Source: Parietaria judaica | Lineage: Eukaryota; Streptophyta; Magnoliopsida; Rosales; Urticaceae | Direction of reading: 5' to 3' | Length of the DNA stretch: 64,000 nucleotides | Assembly (NCBI GenBank): GCA_954871525.1 | Contig: OX940863.1 | Span: 41,712,501 to 41,776,500 of the forward strand | Part shown: one piece after another, positions 9,721 to 23,100 of the stretch | Numbering within the stretch: position 1 is the first letter of the stretch | How the letters are laid out: each line of letters begins with the position of its first letter | The notes under the pieces: generated by a model | Seen by the model: only the letters and a program-made list of their open reading frames with translations | Database searches by the model: none | Told to the model about the DNA's origin: nothing | Program-made: the position numbers and the translations under genes

Positions 9721-12600
9721 GCTCGAAAAACTTTCAATTAAAAAACAAACCCAATTTATAATAATACCACCCTAAAGAAGGTCTAGGAACTCAAATTTCA
9801 TCAAGAACGTATCGTATTTGCTCTCGTAAGATAATCAATTTTTAACACTTTTCGGTAAAGATTTTAACCCGTTCACGGGTTCATATAGAAACTAGGAGAT
9901 AGTGCTTCGCAATTTAGGGATTAAAATAAGTTAATGTAATAAGATTACATAATATTAAGCATTTTTAAATTCTTTTTTTGTTTTAAATATCTTTTAATTA
10001 GAGTTCTTTCGCGTAAAATGGGAAAAAGACTCAGTTTTTTTTGGAGGACGCATTAATTGTTGACACTAGATTTTAAGAGAGCTCGACAAACTTTCAATTA
10101 AAAAACAAACCCAATTTATAATAATACCACCCTAAAGAAGGTCTAGGAACTCAAATTTCATCAAGAACGTATCGTATTTGCTCTCGTAAGATAATCAATT
10201 TTTAACACTTTTCGGTAAAGATTTTAACCCGTTCACGGGTTCATATAGAAACTAGGAGATAGTGCTTCGCAATTTAGGGATTAAAATAAGTTAATGTAAT
10301 AAGATTACATATTATTAAGCATTTTTAAATTCTTTTTTTGTTTTAAATATCTTTTAATTAGAGTTCTTTCGCGTAAAATGGGAAAAAGACTCAGTTTTTT
10401 TTGGAGGACGCATTAATTGTTGAAACAAGATTTTAAGAGAGCTCGAAAAACTTTCAATTAAAAAACAAACGCAATTTATAATAAGACCACCCTAAATAAG
10501 GTCTAGGAACTCAAATTTCATCAAGAACGCATCGTATTTGCCCTCGTAAGAAAACCAATTTTTAACACTTTTCGTTAAAAGTTTTAACCCATTAACGGCT
10601 TGATATAGAAACTAGGAGATAGCTCTTCACTGTTTAGGTATTAAAATATGTAAATGTGATACAATTACACATGATTAAGCATTTTGAAGTTCATTTGTTG
10701 TTTAAAATATCGTTTAATTAGGGTTCTTTCTCGGAAAATGGGAAAAAGACTCAGTTTTTTTTGGAGCACGCATTAATTGTTGAAACTGGATTTTAAAAGA
10801 GCTCCAAAAACTTTTAATTCCAAAACTAACCCCATTTATAATAATATCACCCTAAAGAAGGTCTAGCAACTCAAATTTCATCAAGAACGCATCGTATTTG
10901 CTCTTGTAAGATAATCAATTTTTAACACTTTTCGGTAAAGATTTTAACTCGTTCACGGCTTCATATAGAAACTAGGAGATAGTGCTTCGCAATTTAGGGA
11001 TTAAAATAAGTTAATGTAATAATATTACATATTATTAAGCATTTTTAAGTTCATTTTTTGTTTTAAATATCTTTTAATTAGAGTTCTTTCGCGTAAAATG
11101 GGAAAAAGACTCAGTTTTTTTTGGAGGACGCATTAATTGTTGACACTAGATTTTAAGAGAGCTCGAAAAACTTTCAATTAAAAAACAAACCCAATTTATA
11201 ATAATACCACCCTAAAGAAGGTCTAGGAACTCAAATTTCATCAAGAACGTATCGTATTTGCTCTCGTAAGATAATCAATTTTTAACACTTTTCGGTAAAG
11301 ATTTTAACCCGTTCACGGGTTCATATAGAAACTAGGAGATAGTGCTTCGCAATTTAGGGATTAAAATAAGTTAATGTAATAAGATTACATAATATTAAGC
11401 ATTTTTAAATTCTTTTTTTGTTTTAAATATCTTTTAATTAGAGTTCTTTCGCGTAAAATGGGAAAAAGACTCAGTTTTTTTTGGAGGACACATTAATTGT
11501 TGACACTAGATTTTAAGAGAGCTCGACAAACTTTCAATTAAAAAACAAACCCAATTTATAATAATACCACCCTAAAGAAGGTCTAGGAACTCAAATTTCA
11601 TCAAGAACGTATCGTATTTGCTCTCGTAAGATAATCAATTTTTAACACTTTTCGGTAAAGATTTTAACCCGTTCACGGGTTCATATAGAAACTAGGAGAT
11701 AGTGCTTCGCAATTTAGGGATTAAAATAAGTTAATGTAATAAGATTACATATTATTAAGCATTTTTAAATTCTTTTTTTGTTTTAAATATCTTTTAATTA
11801 GAGTTCTTTCGCGTAAAATGGGAAAAAGACTCAGTTTTTTTTGGAGGACGCATTAATTGTTGAAACAAGATTTTAAGAGAGCTCGAAAAACTTTCAATTA
11901 AAAAACAAACGCAATTTATAATAAGACCACCCTAAATAAGGTCTAGGAACTCAAATTTCATCAAGAACGCATCGTATTTGCCCTCGTAAGAAAACCAATT
12001 TTTAACACTTTTCGTTAAAAGTTTTAACCCATTAACGGCTTGATATAGAAACTAGGAGATAGCTCTTCACTGTTTAGGTATTAAAATATGTAAATGTGAT
12101 ACAATTACACATGATTAAGCATTTTGAAGTTCATTTGTTGTTTAAAATATCGTTTAATTAGGGTTCTTTCTCGGAAAATGGGAAAAAGACTCAGTTTTTT
12201 TTGGAGCACGCATTAATTGTTGAAACTGGATTTTAAAAGAGCTCCAAAAACTTTTAATTCCAAAACTAACCCCATTTATAATAATATCACCCTAAAGAAG
12301 GTCTAGCAACTCAAATTTCATCAAGAACGCATCGTATTTGCTCTTGTAAGATAATCAATTTTTAACACTTTTCGGTAAAGATTTTAACTCGTTCACGGCT
12401 TCATATAGAAACTAGGAGATAGTGCTTCGCAATTTAGGGATTAAAATAAGTTAATGTAATAATATTACATATTATTAAGCATTTTTAAGTTCATTTTTTG
12501 TTTTAAATATCTTTTAATTAGAGTTCTTTCGCGTAAAATGGGAAAAAGACTCAGTTTTTTTTGGAGGACGCATTAATTGTTGACACTAGATTTTAAGAGA
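9721..12600. repeat. 1440-bp tetramer HOR (C2-C2-A-B), two direct copies
   Basis: Copies are 9721-11160 and 11161-12600. Shared marks are TACATAATATTAAGC in the first C2 (9721, 11161), GCTCGACAAACTTTC in the second C2 (10081, 11521) and CAAACGCAATTT in the A (10441, 11881). One difference is GGAGGACG against GGAGGACA at the end of the first C2. A third, isolated copy of the GCTCGACAAA C2 follows at 12601, so the exchange that made this block extended at least one monomer further. Confidence 0.92.
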
Positions 12601-13320
12601 GCTCGACAAACTTTCAATTAAAAAACAAACCCAATTTATAATAATACCACCCTAAAGAAGGTCTAGGAACTCAAATTTCATCAAGAACGTATCGTATTTG
12701 CTCTCGTAAGATAATCAATTTTTAACACTTTTCGGTAAAGATTTTAACCCGTTCACGGGTTCATATAGAAACTAGGAGATAGTGCTTCGCAATTTAGGGA
12801 TTAAAATAAGTTAATGTAATAAGATTACATATTATTAAGCATTTTTAAATTCTTTTTTTGTTTTAAATATCTTTTAATTAGAGTTCTTTCGCGTAAAATG
12901 GGAAAAAGACTCAGTTTTTTTTGGAGGACGCATTAATTGTTGAAACAAGATTTTAAGAGAGTTCGAAAAACTTTCAATTAAAAGACAAACCCAATTTATA
13001 ATAAGACCACCCTAAATAAGGTCTAGGAACTCAAATTTCATCAAGAACGCATCGTATTTGCCCTCGTAAGAAAACCAATTTTTAACACTTTTCGTTAAAA
13101 GTTTTAACCCATTAACGGCTTGATATAGAAACTAGGAGATAGCTCTTCACTGTTTAGGTATTAAAATATGTAAATGTGATACAATTACACATGATTAAGC
13201 ATTTTGAAGTTCATTTGTTGTTTAAAATATCGTTTAATTAGGGTTCTTTCTCGGAAAATGGGAAAAAGACTCAGTTTTTTTTGGAGCACGCATTAATTGT
13301 TGAAACTGAATTTTAAGAGA
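12601..13320. repeat. C2-A pair linking two HOR blocks
   Basis: The C2 at 12601 carries the GCTCGACAAA mark of 10081 and 11521. The A at 12961 is unusual in starting GTTCG, which destroys the GAGCTC junction site otherwise kept at nearly every monomer boundary, and in reading AAAGACAAAC. The pair leads into the chimeric monomer at 13321. Confidence 0.85.
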
Positions 13321-13680
13321 GCTCCAAAAACTTTTAATTCCAAAACTAACCCCATTTATAATAATATTACCCTAAAGAAGGTCTAGCAACTCAAATTTCA
13401 ACAAGAACGCATCGTATTTGCTCTTGTAAGATAATCAATTTTTAACACTTTTCGGTAAAGATTTTAACCCGTTCACGGCTTCATATAGAAACTAGGAGAT
13501 AGTGCTTCGCAATTTAGGGATTAAAATAAGTTAATGTAATAAGATTACATATTATTAAGCATTTTTAAATTCTTTTTTTGTTTTAAATATCTTTTAATTA
13601 GAGTTCTTTCGCGTAAAATGGGAAAAAGACTCAGTTTTTTTTTTAGGACGCATTAATTGTTGAAACTAGATTTTAAGAGA
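13321..13680. repeat. Chimeric monomer, B 5' part joined to C2 3' part
   Basis: This monomer starts as B (GCTCCAAAAACTTTTAATTCC, GCAACTC, AACAAG, GCTCTTG). It then shows C2 characters: AACCCG at about 13467, AATAAGATTACAT at about 13539 and TTAAATTCTTTTTTTG at about 13565. At 13475 it still has the B CGGCT, so the switch is a mosaic at about 13465-13540. It ends with a ten-T tract followed by AGGACG, shared only with the end of the C2 at 17641. I infer recombination inside the monomer. Confidence 0.85.
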
Positions 13681-15480
13681 GCTCGAAAAACTTTCAATTA
13701 AAAAACAAACCCAATTTATAATAAGACCACCCTAAAGAAGGTCTAGGAACTCAAATTTCATCAAGAACGCATCGTATTTGCCCTCGTAAGAAAACCAATT
13801 TTTAACACTTTTCGTTAAAAGTTTTAACCCATTAACGGCTTGATATAGAAACTAGGAGATAGCTCTTCACTGTTTAGGTATTAAAATATGTAAATGTGAT
13901 ACAATTACACATGATTAAGCATTTTGAAGTTCATTTGTTGTTTATAATATCGTTTAATTAGGGTTCTTTCTCGGAAAATGGGAAAAAGACTCAGTTTTTT
14001 TTGGAGCACGCATTAATTGTTGAAACTGAATTTTAAGAGAGCTCCAAAAACTTTTAATTCCAAAACTAACCCCATTTATAATAATACCACCCTAAAGAAG
14101 GTCTAGAAACTCAAATTTCAACAAGAACGCATCGTATTTGCTCTTGTAAGATTATCAATTTTTAACACTTTTCGGTAAAGATTTTAACTCGTTCACGGCT
14201 TCATATAGAAACTAGGAGATAGTGCTTCGCAATTTAGGGATTAAAATAAGTTAATTTAATAATATTACATATTATTAAGCATTTTTAAGTTCATTTTTTG
14301 TTTTAAATATCTTTTAATTAGAGTTCTTTCGCGTAAAATGGGAAAAAGACTCAGTTTTTTTTGGAGGACGCATTAATTGTTGAAACTAGATTTTAAGAGA
14401 GCTCGAAAAACTTTCAATTAAAAAACAAACCCAATTTATAATAATACCACCCTAAAGAAGGTCTAGGAACTCAAATTTCATCAAGAACGCATCGTATTTG
14501 CTCTCGTAAGATAATCAATTTTTAACACTTTTTGGTAAAGATTTTAACCTGTTCACGGGTTCATATAGAAACTAGGAGATAGTGCTTCGCAATTTAGGGA
14601 TTAAAATAAGTTAATGTAATATTATTACATATTATTAAGCATTTTTAAAATATTTTTTTGTTTTAAATATCTTTTAATTAGAGTTCTTTCGCGTAAAATG
14701 GGAAAAAGACTCAGTTTTTTTTGGAGGACGCATTAATTGTTGAAACTAGATTTTAAGAGAGCTCGAAAAACTTTCAATTAAAAAACAAACCCAATTTATA
14801 ATAAGACCACCCTAAAGAAGGTCTAGGAACTCAAATTTCATCAAGAACGCATCGTATTTGCCCTCGTAAGAAAACCAATTTTTAACACTTTTCGTTAAAA
14901 GTTATAACCCATTAACGACTTGATATAGAAACTAGGAGATAGCTCTTCACTGTTTAGGTATTAAAATATTTAAATGTGATACAATTACACATGATTAAGC
15001 ATTTTGAAGTTCATTTGTTGTTTAAAATATCGTTTAATTAGGGTTCTTTCTCGGAAAATGGGAAAAAGACTCAGTTTTTTTTGGAGCACGCATTAATTGT
15101 TGAAACTGAATTTTAAGAGAGCTCCAAAAACTTTTAATTCCAAAACTAACCCCATTTATAATAATACCAGCCTAAATAAGATCTAGCAACTTAAATTTCA
15201 ACAAGAACGCATCGTATTTGCTCTTGAAAGATAATCAATTTTTAACACTTTTCGGTAAAGATTTTAACTTGTTCACGGCTTCATATAGAAACTAGGAGAT
15301 AGTGCTTCGCAATTTAGGGATTAAAATAAGTTAATGTAATAATATTACATATTATTAATCATTTTTAAGTTCATTTTTTGTTTTAAATATCTTTTAATTA
15401 GAGTTCTTTCGCGTAAAATGGGAAAAAGACTCAGTTTTTTTTGGAGGACGCATTAATTGTTGACACTAGATTTTAAGAGA
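13681..15480. repeat. Five-monomer segment A-B-C1-A-B, also at 18001 and 1
   Basis: This segment matches 18001-19799 monomer by monomer. Shared marks: TCTAGAAACTC and TTAATTTAAT in the first B, AATATTATTACAT in C1, TTAACGACTT and AAAATATTTAAATG in the second A, CCAGCCTAAATAAGATCTAG and AACTTGTTC in the second B. The same order with similar marks also begins the window (1-1800). At 15481 the copies part: here A-B dimers follow, while at 19800 and 1801 a C1 with GTGTTTG follows. Confidence 0.88.
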
Positions 15481-17640
15481 GCTCGAAAAACTTTCAATTA
15501 AAAAACAAACCCAATTTATAATAATACCACCCTAAAGAAGGTCTAGGAACTCAAATTTCATCAAGAACGCATCGTATTTGCCCTCGTAAGAAAACCAATT
15601 TTTAACACTTTTCGTTAAAAGTTTTAACCCATTAACGGCTTGATATAGAAACTAGGAGATAGCTCTTCACTGTTTAGGTATTAAAATATGTAAATGTGAT
15701 ACAATTACACATGATTAAGCATTTTGAAGTTCATTTGTTGTTTAAAATATCGTTTAATTAGGGTTCTTTCTCGGAAAATGGGAAAAAGACTCAGTTTTTT
15801 TTGGAGCACGCATTAATTGTTGAAACTGGATTTTAAAAGAGCTCCAAAAACTTTTAATTCCAAAACTAACCCCATTTATAATAATATCACCCTAAAGAAG
15901 GTCTAGCAACTCAAATTTCAACAAGAACGCATCGTATTTGCTCTTGTAAGATAATCAATTTTTAACATTTTTCGGTAAAGATTTTAACTCGTTCACGGCT
16001 TCATATAGAAACTAGGAGATAGTGCTTCGCAATTTAGGGATTAAAATAAGTTAATGTAATAATATTACATATTATTAAGCATTTTTAAGTTCATTTTTTG
16101 TTTTAAATATCTTTTAATTAGAGTTCTTTCGCGTAAAATGGGAAAAAGACTCAGTTTTTTTTGGAGGACGCATTAATTGTTGACACTAGATTTTAAGAGA
16201 GCTCGAAAAACTTTCAATTAAAAAACAAACCCAATTTATAATAATACCACCCTAAAGAAGGTCTAGGAACTCAAATTTCATCAAGAACGCATCGTATTTG
16301 CCCTCGTAAGAAAACCAATTTTTAACACTTTTCGTTAAAAGTTTTAACCCATTAACGGCTTGATATAGAAACTAGGAGATAGCTCTTCACTGTTTAGGTA
16401 TTAAAATATGTAAATGTGATACAATTACACATGATTAAGCATTTTGAAGTTCATTTGTTGTTTAAAATATCGTTTAATTAGGGTTCTTTCTCGGAAAATG
16501 GGAAAAAGACTCAGTTTTTTTTGGAGCACGCATTAATTGTTGAAACTGGATTTTAAAAGAGCTCCAAAAACTTTTAATTCCAAAACTAACCCCATTTATA
16601 ATAATATCACCCTAAAGAAGGTCTAGCAACTCAAATTTCAACAAGAACGCATCGTATTTGCTCTTGTAAGATAATCAATTTTTAACACTTTTCGGTAAAG
16701 ATTTTAACTCGTTCACGGCTTCATATAGAAACTAGGAGACAGTGCTTCGCAATTTAGGGATTAAAATAAGTTAATGTAATAATATTACATATTATTAAGC
16801 ATTTTTAAGTTCATTTTTTGTTTTAAATATCTTTTAATTAGAGTTCTTTCGCGTAAAATGGGAAAAAGACTCAGTTTTTTTTGGAGGACGCATTAATTGT
16901 TGACACTAGATTTTAAGAGAGCTCGAAAAACTTTCAATTAAAAAACAAACCCAATTTATAATAATACCACCCTAAAGAAGGTCTAGGAACTCAAATTTCA
17001 TCAAGAACGCATCGTATTTGCCCTCGTAAGAAAACCAATTTTTAACACTTTTCGTTAAAAGTTTTAACCCATTAACGGCTTGATATAGAAACTAGGAGAT
17101 AGCTCTTCACTGTTTAGGTATTAAAATATGTAAATGTGATACAATTACACATGATTAAGCATTTTGAAGTTCATTTGTTGTTTAAAATATCGTTTAATTA
17201 GGGTTCTTTCTCGGAAAATGGGAAAAAGACTCAGTTTTTTTTGGAGCACGCATTAATTGTTGAAACTGGATTTTAAAAGAGCTCCAAAAACTTTTAATTC
17301 CAAAACTAACCCCATTTATAATAATATCACCCTAAAGAAGGTCTAGCAACTCAAATTTCAACAAGAACGCATCGTATTTGCTCTTGTAAGATAATCAATT
17401 TTTAACACTTTTCGGTAAAGATTTTAACTCGTTCACGGCTTCATATAGAAACTAGGAGATAGTGCTTCGCAATTTAGGGATTAAAATAAGTTAATGTAAT
17501 AATATTACATATTATTAAGCATTTTTAAGTTCATTTTTTGTTTTAAATATCTTTTAATTAGAGTTCTTTCGCGTAAAATGGGAAAAAGACTCAGTTTTTT
17601 TTGGAGGACGCATTAATTGTTGACACTAGATTTTAAGAGA
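15481..17640. repeat. Island of three A-B dimers (720 bp) inside trimer territory
   Basis: Six monomers alternate A B A B A B at 15481, 15841, 16201, 16561, 16921 and 17281. The three 720-bp dimers are almost identical; I noticed only single-base differences such as AACATTTTTCGG near 15965 and GGAGACAG near 16736. All three have ATAATATCAC in B and ACTGGATTTTAAAAGA at the end of A. This local amplification of a dimer without C foreshadows the dimer-only organisation of the right half. Confidence 0.92.
17281..17640. repeat. Satellite monomer subfamily B (exemplar)
   Basis: Subfamily B starts GCTCCAAAAACTTTTAATTCC, has GCTCTTGTAAGATAATC near 100, CGGTAAAGATTTTAACTCG near 133, AGTGCTTCGCAATTTAGGGA at 181 and TCGCGTAAAATGG near 290. 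It nearly always follows an A monomer. From about 31.7 kb rightwards many B copies have one T fewer in the CTTTTAA run near the start, making them 359 bp and the A-B dimer 719 bp. Many right-hand copies also read TTTAGGTATT instead of TTTAGGGATT and GGGAAAGAGAC instead of GGGAAAAAGAC, which marks them as a younger homogenised variant. Confidence 0.95.
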
Positions 17641-18000
17641 GCTCGAAAAACTTTCAATTAAAAAACAAACCCAATTTATAATAATACCACCCTAAAGAAG
17701 GTCTAGGAACTCAAATTTCATCAAGAACGTATCGTATTTGCTCTCGTAAGATAATCAATTTTTAACACTTTTCGGTAAAGATTTTAACCCGTTCACGGGT
17801 TCATATAGAAACTAGGAGATAGTGCTTCGCAATTTAGGGATTAAAATAAGTTAATGTAATAAGATTACATATTATTAAGCATTTTTAAATTCTTTTTTTG
17901 TTTTAAATATCTTTTAATTAGAGTTCTTTCGCGTAAAATGGGAAAAAGACTCAGTTTTTTTTTTAGGACGCATTAATTGTTGAAACTAGATTTTAAGAGA
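17641..18000. repeat. Satellite monomer subfamily C2 (exemplar)
   Basis: C2 resembles C1 but reads AACCCGTTCACGGGTT, most copies have GAACGTATCG near position 86, AATAAGATTACAT near 220 and TTAAATTCTTTTTTTG near 246. Copies start at 5401, 7561, 9721, 10081, 11161, 11521, 12601, 17641, 20880 and 22680; diverged or mixed relatives start at 23759, 25560, 27357, 29873 and 30233. This copy ends with an altered T-tract (ten Ts then AGGACG) that is shared with the end of the monomer at 13321. The AACCCG/CGGGTT arms form a perfect short inverted repeat that C1 lacks. Confidence 0.88.
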
Positions 18001-20159
18001 GCTCGAAAAACTTTCAATTAAAAAACAAACCCAATTTATAATAAGACCACCCTAAAGAAGGTCTAGGAACTCAAATTTCATCAAGAACGCATCGTATTTG
18101 CCCTCGTAAGAAAACCAATTTTTAACACTTTTCGTTAAAAGTTTTAACCCATTAACGGCTTGATATAGAAACTAGGAGATAGCTCTTCACTGTTTAGGTA
18201 TTAAAATATGTAAATGTGATACAATTACACATGATTAAGCATTTTGAAGTTCATTTGTTGTTTAAAATATCGTTTAATTAGGGTTCTTTCTCGGAAAATG
18301 GGAAAAAGACTCAGTTTTTTTGGAGCACGCATTAATTGTTGAAACTGGATTTTAAGAGAGCTCCAAAAACTTTTAATGCCAAAACTAACCCCATTTATAA
18401 TAATACCACCCTAAAGAAGATCTAGAAACTCAAATTTCAACAAGAACGCATCGTATTTGCTCTTGTAAGATTATCAATTTTTAACACTTTTCGGTAAAGA
18501 TTTTAACTCGTTCACGGCTTCATATAGAAACTAGGAGATAGAGCTTCGCAATTTAGGGATTAAAATAAGTTAATTTAATAATATTACATATTATTAAGCA
18601 TTTTTAAGTTCATTTTTTGTTTTAAATATCTTTTAATTAGAGTTCTTTCGCGTAAAATGGGAAAAAGACTCAGTTTTTTTTGGAGGACGCATTAATTGTT
18701 GAAACTAGATTTTAAGAGAGCTCGAAAAACTTTCAATTAAAAAACAAACCCAATTTATAATAATACCACCCTAAAGAAGGTCTAGGAACTCAAATTTCAT
18801 CAAGAACGCATCGTATTTGCTCTCGTAAGATAATCAATTTTTAACACTTTTCGGTAAAGATTTTAACCTGTTCACGGGTTCATATAGAAACTAGGAGATA
18901 GTGCTTCGCAATTTATGGATTAAAATAAGTTAATGTAATATTATTACATATTATTAAGAATTTTTAAATTATTTTTTTGTTTTAAATATCTTTTAATTAG
19001 AGTTCTTTCGCGTAAAATGGGAAAAAGACTCAGTTTTTTTTGGAGGACGCATTAATTGTTGAAACTAGATTTTAAGAGAGCTCGAAAAACTTTCAATTAA
19101 AAAACAAACCCAATTTATAATAAGACCACCCTAAAGAAGGTCTAGGAACTCAAATTTCATCAAGAACGCATCGTATTTGCCCTCGTAAGAAAACCAATTT
19201 TTAACACTTTTCGTTAAAAGTTTTAACCCATTAACGACTTGATATAGAAACTAGGAGATAGCTCTTCACTGTTTAGGTATTAAAATATTTAAATGTGATA
19301 CAATTACACATGATTAAGCATTTTGAAGTTCATTTGTTGTTTAAAATATCGTTTAATTAGGGTTCTTTCTCGGAAAATGGGAAAAAGACTCAGTTTTTTT
19401 TGGAGCACGCATTAATTGTTGAAACTGAATTTTAAGAGAGCTCCAAAAACTTTTAATTCCAAAACTAACCCCATTTATAATAATACCAGCCTAAATAAGA
19501 TCTAGCAACTCAAATTTCAACAAGAACGCATCGTATTTGCTCTTGAAAGATAATCAATTTTTAACACTTTTCGGTAAAGATTTTAACTTGTTCACGGCTT
19601 CATATAGAAACTAGGAGATAGTGCTTCGCAATTTAGGGATTAAAATAAGTTAATGTAATAATATTACATATTATTAAGCATTTTTAAGTTCATTTTTTGT
19701 TTTAAATATCTTTTAATTAGAGTTCTTTCGCGTAAAATGGGAAAAAGACTCAGTTTTTTTTGGAGGACGCATTAATTGTTGAAACTAGATTTTAAGAGAG
19801 CTCGAAAAACTTTCAATTAAAAAACAAACCCAATTTATAATAATACCACCCTAAAGAAGTTCTAGGAACTCAAATTTCATCAAGAACGCATCGTGTTTGC
19901 TCTCGTAAGATAATCAATTTTTAACACTTTTCGGTAAAGATTTTAACCTGTTCACGGGTTCATATAGAAACTAGGAGATAGTGCTTCGCAATTTAGGGAT
20001 TAAAATAAGTTAATGTAATAATATTACATATTATTAAGAATTTTTAAATTCTTTTTTTGTTTTAAATATCTTTTAATTAGAGTTCTTTCGCGTAAAATGG
20101 GAAAAAGACTCAGTTTTTTTTGGAGGACGCATTAATTGTTGAAACTAGATTTTAAGAGA
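18001..20159. repeat. Hexamer HOR copy A-B-C1-A-B-C1
   Basis: Monomers start at 18001 (A), 18360 (B), 18720 (C1), 19080 (A), 19440 (B) and 19800 (C1). The unit repeats the hexamer that starts the window, including GTGTTTG in the last C1. The A at 18001 is 359 bp because its T-tract has seven instead of eight Ts. This is the first length change in the window: every monomer before it is in exact 360-bp register. Confidence 0.88.
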
Positions 20160-23100
20160 GCTCGAAAAACTTTCAATTAAAAAACAAACCCAATTTATAA
20201 TAAGACCACCCTAAAGAAGGTCTAGGAACTCAAATTTCATCAAGAACGCATCGTATTTGCCCTCGTAAGAAAACCAATTTTTAACACTTTTCGTTAAAAG
20301 TTTTAACCCATTAACGGCTTGATATAGAAACTAGGAGATAGCTCTTCACTGTTTAGGTATAAAAATATGTAAATGTGATACAATTACACATGATTAAGCA
20401 TTTTGAAGTTCATTTGTTGTTTAAAATTTCGTTTAATTAGGGTTCTTTCTCGGAAAATGGGAAAAAGACTCAGTTTTTTTTGGAGCACGCATTAATTGTT
20501 GAAACTGAATTTTAAGAGAGCTCCAAAAACTTTTAATTCCAAAACTAACCCCATTTATAATAATACCACCCTAAAGAAGGTCTAGCAACTCAAATTTCAA
20601 CAAGAACGCATCGTATTTGCTCTTGTAAGATAATCAATTTTTAACACTTTTCGGTAAATATTTTAACTCGTTCACGGCTTCATATAGAAACTAGGAGATA
20701 GTGCTTCGCAATTTAGGGATTAAAATAAGTTAATGTAATAATATTACATATTATTAAGCATTTTTAAGTTCATTTTTTGTTTTAAATATCTTTTAATTAG
20801 AGTTCTTTCGCGTAAAATGGGAAAAAGACTCAGTTTTTTTTGGAGGACGCATTAATTGTTGACACTAGATTTTAAGAGAGCTCGAAAAAATTTCAATTAA
20901 AAAACAAACCCAATTTATAATAATACCACCCTAAAGAAGGTCTAGGAACTCAAATTTCATCAAGAACGTATCGTATTTGCTCTCGTAAGATAATCAATTT
21001 TTAACACTTTTCGGTAAAGATTTTAACCCGTTCACGGGTTCATATAGAAACTAGGAGATAGTGCTTCGCAATTTAGGGATTAAAATAAGTTAATGTAATA
21101 AGATTACATATTATTAAGCATTTTTAAATTCTTTTTTTGTTTTAAATATCTTTTAATTAGAGTTCTTTCGCGTAAAATGGGAAAAAGACTCAGTTTTTTT
21201 TGGAGGACGCATTAATTGTTGAAACTAGATTTTAAGAGAGCTCGAAAAACTTTCAATTAAAAAACAAACCCAATTTATAATAATACCACCCTAAAGAAGG
21301 TCTAGGTACTCAAATTTCATCAAGAACGCATCGTATTTGCCCTCGTAAGAAAACCAATTTTTAACACTTTTCGTTAAAAGTTTTAACCCATTAACGGCTT
21401 GATATAGAAACTAGGAGATAGCTCTTCACTGTTTAGGTATTAAAATATGTAAATGTGATAAAATTACACATGATTAAGCATTCTGAAGTTCATTTGTTGT
21501 TTAAAATATCGTTTAATTAGGTTTCTTTCTCGGAAAATGGGAAAAAGACTCAGTTTTTTTTGGAGCACGCAGTAATTGTTGAAACTGGATTTTAAGAGAG
21601 CTCCAAAAACTTTTAATTCCAAAACTAACCCCATTTATAATAATACCACCCTAAAGAAGATCTAGCAACTCAAATTTCAACAAGAACGCATCGTATTTGC
21701 TCTTGAAAGATAATCAATTTTTAACACTTTTCGGTAAAGATTTTAACTCGTTCACGGCTTCATATAGAAACTAGGAGATAGTGCTTCGCAATTTAGGGAT
21801 TAAAATAAGTTAATGTAATAATATTACATATTATTAAGCATTTTTAAGTTCATTTTTTGTTTTAAATATCTTTTAATTAGAGTTCTTTCGCGTAAAATGG
21901 GAAAAAGACTCAGTTTTTTTTGGAGGACGCATTAATTGTTGAAACTAGATTTTAAGAGAGCTCGAAAAACTTTCAATTAAAAAACAAACCCAATTTATAA
22001 TAATACCACCCTAAAGAAGGTCTAGGAACTCAAATTTCATCAAGAACGCATCGTATTTGCTCTCGTAAGATAATCAATTTTTAACACTTTTCGTTAATAG
22101 TTTTAACCCATTAACGGCTTGATATAGAAACTAGGAGATAGCTCTTCACTGTTTAGGTATTAAAATATGTAAATGTGATACAATTACACATGATTAAGCA
22201 TTTTGAAGTTCATTTGTTGTTTAAAATATCGTTTAATTAGGTTTCTTTCTCGGAAAATGGGAAAAAGACTCAGTTTTTTTTGGAGCACGCAGTAATTGTT
22301 GAAACTGGATTTTAAGAGAGCTCCAAAAACTTTTAATTCCAAAACTAACCCCATTTATAATAATACCACCCTAAAGAAGGTCTAGAAACTCAAATTTCAA
22401 CAAGAACGCATCGTATTTGCTCTTGTAAGATAATCAATTTTTAACACTTTTCGGTAAAGATTTTAACTCGTTCACGGCTTCATATAGAAACTAGGAGATA
22501 GTGCTTCGCAATTTAGGGATTAAAATAAGTTAATTTAATAATATTACATATTATTAAGCATTTTTAAGTTCATTTTTTGTTTTAAATATCTTTTAATTAG
22601 AGTTCTTTCGCGTAAAATGGGAAAAAGACTCAGTTTTTTTTGGAGGACGCATTAATTGTTGACACTAGATTTTAAGAGAGCTCGAAAAACTTTCATTTAA
22701 AAAACAAACCCAATTTATAATAATACCACCCTAAAGAAGGTCTAGGAACTCAAATTTCATCAAGAACGTATCGTATTTGCTCTCGTAAGATAATCAATTT
22801 TTAACACTTTTCGGTAAAGATTTTAACCCGTTCACGGGTTCATATAGAAACTAGGAGATAGTGCTTCGCAATTTAGGGATTAAAATAAGTTAATGTAATA
22901 AGATTACATATTATTAAGCATTTTTAAATTCTTTTTTTGTTTTAAATATCTTTTAATTAGAGTTCTTTCGCGTAAAATGGGAAAAAGACTCAGTTTTTTT
23001 TGGAGGACGCATTAATTGTTGAAACTAGATTTTAAGAGAGCTCGAAAAACTTTCAATTAAAAAACAAACCCAATTTATAATAATACCACCCTAAATAAGG

